A stretch of 47,143 bases of DNA from Variovorax paradoxus (GTDB lineage Bacteria; Pseudomonadota; Gammaproteobacteria; Burkholderiales; Burkholderiaceae_C): the NCBI RefSeq assembly GCF_018614915.1, contig NZ_JAGGNU010000037.1, forward strand, positions 1-47,143. The letters are read 5' to 3'. The notes under the pieces were generated by a model. It was not told where the DNA came from, did not search any database, and worked only from the letters and a program-made list of their open reading frames with translations. How positions within the stretch are numbered: position 1 is the stretch's first letter; each line of letters begins with the position of its first letter. The translations under genes and the position numbers were made by a program. Below are positions 42,075 through 47,143 of this stretch, piece after piece.

Positions 42075-42998
42075 GTGAAACTTGGAACTGTTGAACTGCG
42101 CTCCGGCGAGGAGCGGGTCGCTTGCCTGCGCGCGGACGGCAGCGTCGTGATTGCGCCGCGCGAGTTTGGCGAGATGCACGACGTCATCGAGGCGAACGAC
42201 AGCGCGACTTCGGAATTGCGCAAACTGTGTGAGTCCTCGCAAGCGCAAGCGATCGTGCTCTCCGAGGTGCGGCTCCTGTCTCCGATCCGCGGCTTGCGCC
42301 GCGACGTGCTGTGCACGGGCTGGAATTACTGGGACCACTTCTACGAGAGCGAAGGCAAGCGCGAAGGGCAGGACGTCCCGAAACCCGAAGCCCCGACCTT
42401 TTTCACCAAGGGGCCGGACGTCGTGATCGGGCCGTGCGACGACATCGCGTTCGACCCCTTCATCTCCAAGAAGTGGGATTACGAAGCCGAGATCGCACTC
42501 GTCATCGGCAAGCAGGGGCGCAGCATCCCTCGCGAGGACGCGATGAAGCACGTGTTCGGGTATTGCCTTGCGAACGACGTTTCCCAGCGCGACCTGCAAC
42601 GCCGACACGGCGGGCAATGGCTCAAGGGAAAAAGCATCGACGGCACCATGCCCCTGGGCCCGTGGCTCACGCTGCGCGACGACGTCGAACTCGCGAATGT
42701 CACCCTTGAGTGCGAACTGAACGGCACGGTCATGCAGCGTGCGAGTGCCTCGGAAATGGCGTTCGGCATTGCCGAGCTGATCTGCGAACTCTCCTTTGGA
42801 ATGACCCTGAGGCCGGGCGATGTGCTTCTCACGGGAACCCCCAGCGGGATCGGCAACGCGCGGACACCGCCCGTGTACCTCAAGGAGCGCGATCTGGTCG
42901 TGGTCCGCGCGACGCAACTCGGCGAGCTGAGAAACCGGCTCGTCGCCAAGGACCTGAGTTCGTACGAAACCCCCTTTCGATATTCCCCTACCAACTGA
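42075..42998 (+). CDS. Fumarylacetoacetate hydrolase family protein
   Basis: A 307-aa FAH-superfamily enzyme. Metal ligands are visible in DYEAEIALVIG (E-x-E) and NDVSQRDLQ (Asp), with the conserved KGKSIDGTMPLGPW and TGTPSGIG. Family members cleave C-C bonds in acylpyruvates, hydrate 2-oxopent-4-enoates or decarboxylate oxalocrotonates (HpaG, HpaH, fumarylpyruvate hydrolase). Following the dioxygenase and ALDH, it would process the opened ring. Confidence 0.93.
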   Translation: MKLGTVELRSGEERVACLRADGSVVIAPREFGEMHDVIEANDSATSELRKLCESSQAQAIVLSEVRLLSPIRGLRRDVLCTGWNYWDHFYESEGKREGQDVPKPEAPTFFTKGPDVVIGPCDDIAFDPFISKKWDYEAEIALVIGKQGRSIPREDAMKHVFGYCLANDVSQRDLQRRHGGQWLKGKSIDGTMPLGPWLTLRDDVELANVTLECELNGTVMQRASASEMAFGIAELICELSFGMTLRPGDVLLTGTPSGIGNARTPPVYLKERDLVVVRATQLGELRNRLVAKDLSSYETPFRYSPTN

Positions 42999-43015
42999 AA
43001 ACCACAGGAACTTAC

Positions 43016-43603
43016 ATGCCCACCATTGCAGTCGTCTACCACTCCGGCTACGGCCACACCCACCGCATGGCTCAGGCCGTGGCTCAGGGCGCCGGCGCCG
43101 AACTCATCGCCATCGACGCCGAGGGCAATCTGCCGGCCGGCGGCTGGGAGCAGCTCAAGGCAGCCGACGCGATCATCTTCGGCACGCCCACGTACATGGG
43201 CAGCGTCAGCTGGCAGTTCAAGAAATTTGCCGATGCCTCGTCCAAGTTCTGGTTTGCGCAGGAATGGAAGGACAAGATCGCCGCCGGCTTCACCAACAGT
43301 GCCGGCCTGAACGGCGATAAGCAGTCGACGCTCAACGCGCTGTTCACGATGGCCATGCAACACGGCATGATCTGGGTCAGCCAGGGGCTGATGCCCAGCA
43401 ACACCAAGGCCGCGAAGCGGGATGACGTGAACTACCTCGTCTCGTTCAGCGGCGCCATGGCGCAGTCGCCTTCCGACGCGGGCTCCGGCGAGATGGCGGC
43501 CGGCGACTTGGAGACAGCGCGACTGTTCGGCGAGCGCGTGGCCGCGGTGACGGCCCGGCTGCCCGGTGACCAGCCGAGACATACGAGCGCTGCGACAGTT
43601 TGA
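43016..43603 (+). CDS. Flavodoxin-fold NAD(P)H:quinone oxidoreductase (WrbA-like)
   Basis: A 195-aa flavodoxin-like protein starting at 43016 behind an ACAGGAA box. The FMN phosphate loop is YHSGYGHTHRM, with FGTPTYMGSVSWQFKKFADAS and GMIWVSQGLMP typical of WrbA-type quinone reductases. It may keep catechol or quinone intermediates of the pathway reduced. Confidence 0.9.
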   Translation: MPTIAVVYHSGYGHTHRMAQAVAQGAGAELIAIDAEGNLPAGGWEQLKAADAIIFGTPTYMGSVSWQFKKFADASSKFWFAQEWKDKIAAGFTNSAGLNGDKQSTLNALFTMAMQHGMIWVSQGLMPSNTKAAKRDDVNYLVSFSGAMAQSPSDAGSGEMAAGDLETARLFGERVAAVTARLPGDQPRHTSAATV

Positions 43604-43665
43604 TTGCCGCGGCATCAGGCCGACCTAGAGGCGATCTCCTTCACGATAACGACCAGGAGCACCGA

Positions 43666-44658
43666 GTGAAAAGGCGCACCACCATCAACCGCCGAACCGC
43701 GCTGCTTGCAGCTGCAGGCTTTTTTCCCGGAACAGCGGCTTTCGCCAAGGAGCCGGAGTTTCCCACGCGACCCATGCGATTGATCACTCCACTCCCTGTC
43801 GGCAGCGGGCCCGAAGGAGTGGCGCGCCTTGTTGCGGTCAAGCTCGCGCGCGCCTGGGGTCAATCAGTCACTGTCGAGAACAAGCCGGGCGGCAACGGGT
43901 TCATCGCTATCAACGCCTTCAAGCACGGGGCCGCGGATGGGCACGACTTAATCCAGCTGGAGAACGTGCACCTAACCGCGTACCCGCACCTCTTCAAAAA
44001 GCTTCCTTTCGACGGCAAGAAGGACTTCGAACTCATCGCGCCGTTGTTCAAGAACTATTTTTTTATCACCACTTCGGCCACGAGCAAGTACCGCAATGTG
44101 GCCGACCTGGTCGCCGACGCGATGGCGAACTCCGGCAGGCTGAGCTATGGCTCCTGGTCGGTTGGCAACCCTGCACACCTCGGGTCGGCGCTCTTTGAGA
44201 CGAGGACGGGCATTGAGATGCAGCACGTCGTTTACAAGGAAACGAGCCAGCTTTACAACGACGTTGCCAACGGGGAACTGTCCTTCGCCTTCGGGACAAG
44301 CGCCACGGCGGGACCGCTCTATCGCGCCGGTAAGATCAAGTTCCTCGCGGTCGCGGCACCCCGCAGGCTAGAGGCGTACAAGCTCGTACCGACGGTCGCG
44401 GAAGCAGGCGGCCCTGCCGGGTTCGAAGTCAGCGGCTGGACTGCCTTGGCCGCGCCGCGCAACGTGCCCCCGTCGGTGCTGGACAAGATCCGCCGTGAAG
44501 TCGACACGGCACTGCGCGAGCAGGATGTTCGCGACAAGTTCACTGCTCTCGGCTACGAACCCTTTCCCGCGACGCCTTCGGAATTCGCCCAGCACATTTC
44601 AGCTGAATCGGCCCAGTTCGCCGAAGTCGTCAAGAAAGTCGGCGCGCATCTGGATTGA
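43666..44658 (+). CDS. Bug-type tripartite tricarboxylate transporter receptor (fifth)
   Basis: A 330-aa Bug/TctC-family receptor. GTG at 43666 with a CCAGGAG box is the chosen start; the leader NRRTALLAAAGFFPGTAAFA resembles a Tat signal. Family strings are RPMRLITPLPVGSGPEG, NKPGGNGFIAI and YKLVPTVAEAGGPAG. It is the most divergent of the five receptors (HVVYKETSQLYNDVANGE in place of H-x-PYKG). It ends the large gene set and may bring in a second substrate or sense a product. Confidence 0.9.
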   Translation: MKRRTTINRRTALLAAAGFFPGTAAFAKEPEFPTRPMRLITPLPVGSGPEGVARLVAVKLARAWGQSVTVENKPGGNGFIAINAFKHGAADGHDLIQLENVHLTAYPHLFKKLPFDGKKDFELIAPLFKNYFFITTSATSKYRNVADLVADAMANSGRLSYGSWSVGNPAHLGSALFETRTGIEMQHVVYKETSQLYNDVANGELSFAFGTSATAGPLYRAGKIKFLAVAAPRRLEAYKLVPTVAEAGGPAGFEVSGWTALAAPRNVPPSVLDKIRREVDTALREQDVRDKFTALGYEPFPATPSEFAQHISAESAQFAEVVKKVGAHLD

Positions 44659-44851
44659 CTTGCCGGGTTTTGTGCTTCAACGGCAGGGCAGACCCTGGTG
44701 TAACCCGCACGTCCTGTGTCGTACAGGCAGTTGCTTGCCTTCCGAACCTGCGCGGGAAGGTGTCGTTCGGGCATTTGCCTCGCCTACCTAGATCTCAAGC
44801 AGCTTGGCGAGCCGCGAGCCGCCTGGATCGCTGTTTGGGGATCTATTAGCC

Positions 44852-44870
44852 CGGAACAATCGCTGTTCCG
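44852..44870 (+). terminator. Hairpin downstream of the large catabolic gene set
   Basis: CGGAACA-ATCGC-TGTTCCG is a perfect 7-bp stem with a 5-nt loop, about 190 nt after the last stop codon. No T-tract follows, so termination is only a possibility. In the whole 44659-45372 stretch I see no convincing gene; open frames there have no recognisable motif. Confidence 0.3.
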
Positions 44871-45372
44871 AGCCATGCCTGAGCGGCAGCTATGCGCGCC
44901 ATTGCAGCCCTTGAGGGGGGCGCAGAGGGCGCCATCGAGTAGAAGAACGCTGTCTTACTTTCTGAGGGGCGCGACGCCCACTGTTGGTTTGGCGCGACGG
45001 CCTTGACCGAAGAATCCGCATTTCTCGATCAAGGTTAGTCGAAAATTCCCACAACCTTAGTGATCCAAAGGCGGCCTGTCCGGGAAGAATAAAGTTCGTC
45101 GATGACAATAAAGATCGTCGGAGAAGCCTGCCTCCGGCCTGACTTCTGTGCTGGTCGCGCCCCTGGGGCTATTGAGTCAGGCGCAGCCGCTCGCACACGA
45201 CCAGCGATGGCTTCCGACTGAGTTTGGACGTCCGGCACCGTCGTCCAGATGACAGCTTGAGACTGATTGCGGCCACTCGCGCGGCGTCGGTCGAACGACG
45301 GTTCGAGCGGAAACCTGTCGTTGAGACGTACCGGGTGAGAGCGTCTTCCGCCAACAGTCTCTACTGCGCTGC

Positions 45373-46746
45373 TCAGCCAGCGGGATCGAACACCCTGAGG
45401 AACTCGCGTCGCGTCTTTGGCCCGTAGGTCCTGAAGTGAGGATCGGGTTTCTCCAGGTAGGCCATGCGCTTTCGGGCGACCGAGTCGCGGGCGGTGTATC
45501 GCTTCACTTCCGTCGGCGTCAAGCCGTACACGTTCGCGGCGTTGAGACCGAATATTTTGGCCCGCAGCGCAGGCGTCATCTCGGGATAGCCATGCCGTTC
45601 GCGCAGTTCCGCCGAGATCTGGAACGTCCGGAAGGCTTGGATCTGGTCCTGCGGTGAGCCGTACCAGATCGAATCCGTGCCCCACAGCACGTTGTTCTCG
45701 CCGCACGCGACGATCAGTTTCCCCAGGGCGTGAGCCGCCTGTTCGGGGTCACGCATCAGGAATCGCCACGTGCTGCCTAGCTCCGCATAGACGTTGCTGT
45801 TCGGCTTGACCTGGTGTCTGCGCAAGGACGTAATCAGCGTGTCGATGCCGTCGCTCTTGCCGCTCGCGTCGTAGGCCTTTTCGGCCACCGTGCTGACGAA
45901 GCCCGAGTGATAGATCAGGAAGTTCACGTCCGGGTAACGCCTGGCCACGACGCCGATGTCGCTGCACTGGCTGTGCTCGTAGGAGCGTGGTCCGAACGGC
46001 AGCCCTTTGTGGATGCAGATGTTCTTGACGCCCAGTGCGCGAGCCTTCTCGATGAACCGGATGCCGACGTCGTCGTGCAGGAAGTAGCCCTTGCCGTTCG
46101 GTCCATACTGCGTGTAGGTCTTCCAGGCGCTGATGCCCCACTTCTCGTGCAACTCGTCCATGCCCTCGAGGTCTCCGGGCTGGTTCGGGTTGACGCGTCC
46201 ATGGAGCAGCAGCCGGTGCGTTCCCTCGAGCTTGTCGACCAGCCTGCGGACCTCGTCGGCGGCCTGGATCGTGACCGGTTCGGCGTCGCGAGCGGAGGGC
46301 ACGAAGGACAGCACCATCACGTCGGTGTCGCTGTCCATGAACACGTCCTTGAGGAAGACCTCCGCGCTTTTCGAATTGCCTTTCGGCGTGTCGATGAAGT
46401 GGCCCTGGACGTCGAGGATGAACTCCTGCCTGGCGGGGCCGACCTGCGCGCGCGCGAGCTGCATATCCAGCACGGCGTCGCGGGGCAGTTCGAAGAAGCC
46501 GCCGGTCCTTCCGGCCGCGGCGTTGGCCGCGTTGAAGGCCAGCAGCGTGCTGGCTGCGCCACAGGACGAGGTCAGGAACGCTCGCTTCGAGCATCCCAGC
46601 CGCTTCGCGTTGTTTGCCGCGGCCTCGTGTGCGAGGCGGTTGGCTTCGATGTTCGCCGGCCACAGCGACACCGGTGCGAACTCGCCATTCGAGGTGCTGT
46701 CGAGCTTGATGGGAAGGCGCTTGCCCTCAGGGTCGCTGTCATGCAT
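45373..46746 (-). CDS. Amidohydrolase family (TIM-barrel metal-dependent hydrolase, ACMSD-like)
   Basis: A 457-aa protein of the amidohydrolase-2 family. A long N-terminal region (about 50 aa) precedes a Tat-like hydrophobic stretch (SKRAFLTSSCGAASTLLAF). Barrel landmarks are DVQGHFID (in place of D-x-H-x-H), ICIHKGLPFG, LIYHSGF and LWGTDSIWYGSP, giving His and Asp ligands for one metal. Members decarboxylate or hydrolyse aromatic or ring-derived acids. It is convergent with the catabolic gene set and may be an accessory enzyme; this link is inferred only from proximity. The 397 bp beyond its start (46747-47143) show no recognisable gene. Confidence 0.88.
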   Translation of the reverse strand: MHDSDPEGKRLPIKLDSTSNGEFAPVSLWPANIEANRLAHEAAANNAKRLGCSKRAFLTSSCGAASTLLAFNAANAAAGRTGGFFELPRDAVLDMQLARAQVGPARQEFILDVQGHFIDTPKGNSKSAEVFLKDVFMDSDTDVMVLSFVPSARDAEPVTIQAADEVRRLVDKLEGTHRLLLHGRVNPNQPGDLEGMDELHEKWGISAWKTYTQYGPNGKGYFLHDDVGIRFIEKARALGVKNICIHKGLPFGPRSYEHSQCSDIGVVARRYPDVNFLIYHSGFVSTVAEKAYDASGKSDGIDTLITSLRRHQVKPNSNVYAELGSTWRFLMRDPEQAAHALGKLIVACGENNVLWGTDSIWYGSPQDQIQAFRTFQISAELRERHGYPEMTPALRAKIFGLNAANVYGLTPTEVKRYTARDSVARKRMAYLEKPDPHFRTYGPKTRREFLRVFDPAG

Positions 46747-47143
46747 GGTGGTCCCCCGGTTTGATCAAGAAGACCCGCCGGCCCGCCAACGGCGCCATGA
46801 GCCCCCTTGGTTTCGACGAGACCTCCCGATTCTGCTCCGCGCCGAGGGGACTCTGCCCTAGAACATAAGCTAGGCACGCCCGCGGGCGGGCTGTGCTGTG
46901 CGTAGAACGCCTCGAGCGTGGCAAGAAGACTGGGTGCTGTCGGTCGTGTTCGGCAGATGAATGGCTGCTGCTTCGGAGACCCGACGTTCGACCTTGTTTA
47001 TGTCGGCCGTCAGCTGGTACCCCAGAACCGGCCGGCCATTTGCGATCGAGCGGATGGCCAACGTTGACTTCCAACATGTGCCGACCAATGGCCGCATTCA
47101 CGGACGCTCAACTGGAGCTTCGCTTTAGGATTGTCGGATACCT

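Noticed and set aside
40515..42917. 800-codon open frame on the minus strand
   Set aside because: It is antisense to the aldehyde dehydrogenase and FAH-family genes, His/Arg-rich, without domains; typical mirror frame of high-GC coding DNA.
45035..45706. 223-codon open frame on the minus strand
   Set aside because: Overlaps the amidohydrolase 3' end in another frame and has no recognisable motif.
46747..47143. Gene upstream of the amidohydrolase (minus-strand open frame 46870-47097)
   Set aside because: No family resemblance that I can defend; start and context are unconvincing.

Overview
The window looks like a GC-rich chromosomal segment of a beta-proteobacterium, most likely Burkholderiales (Comamonadaceae or Alcaligenaceae type). 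This is an inference from five Bug-type solute receptors without their TctAB membrane partners, lipoproteins whose lipobox Cys is followed by a Gly run, three LysR regulators, and dense catabolic gene content. No rRNA, tRNA or CRISPR array was seen.

Layout. (1) 1-1982: a tannase/feruloyl-esterase-family lipoprotein gene on the minus strand that has lost its C-terminus, then a wrecked IS3-family transposase piece and the orphan tail of a citrate synthase gene. (2) 1983-7757: a LysR gene divergent from a tight operon of RraA-like protein, amidase, two Bug receptors and an EthD-like protein. (3) 7758-11100: a decayed Tn5053/Tn402-type transposition module (tniA, frameshifted tniB, short tniQ) and a frameshifted DUF6788-like remnant. 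(4) 11139-24884: LysR, two more tannase-family lipoproteins, two Bug receptors, a fused indolepyruvate:ferredoxin oxidoreductase, a LeuB-type dehydrogenase and a lipoprotein alpha/beta hydrolase. (5) 24945-25534: a graveyard with an IS1182-family piece fused to an IS66-family piece, then the 5' end of a second hydrolase gene. (6) 25544-44658: a LysR gene divergent from an 18-kb, one-strand gene set with a branched-chain-type ABC importer (substrate-binding protein plus LivHMGF), a cytochrome P450 with rubredoxin, 7Fe ferredoxin and FprA-type reductase, an esterase, an SDR, a PhzS-like flavin monooxygenase, an extradiol dioxygenase, two RidA proteins, an RraA protein, a cupin, an aldehyde dehydrogenase, a fumarylacetoacetase-family protein, a WrbA-like quinone reductase and a fifth Bug receptor. 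(7) 45373-46746: an amidohydrolase on the minus strand.

How it fits together. Region 6 reads as a complete import-and-degrade unit for an unidentified aromatic or alicyclic compound: ester cleavage, P450 and flavin hydroxylation, extradiol ring opening, semialdehyde oxidation, then steps by RidA, RraA and fumarylacetoacetase-family enzymes. Region 4 plus the first tannase gene look like a separate regulon. Four or five of its promoters carry the same element, a dyad GTATC-N9-(G/A)ATAC directly followed by C or T, then exactly 18 nt, then TTTTAC. I did not find this element in front of the other operons. I consider it the most unexpected signal in the window.
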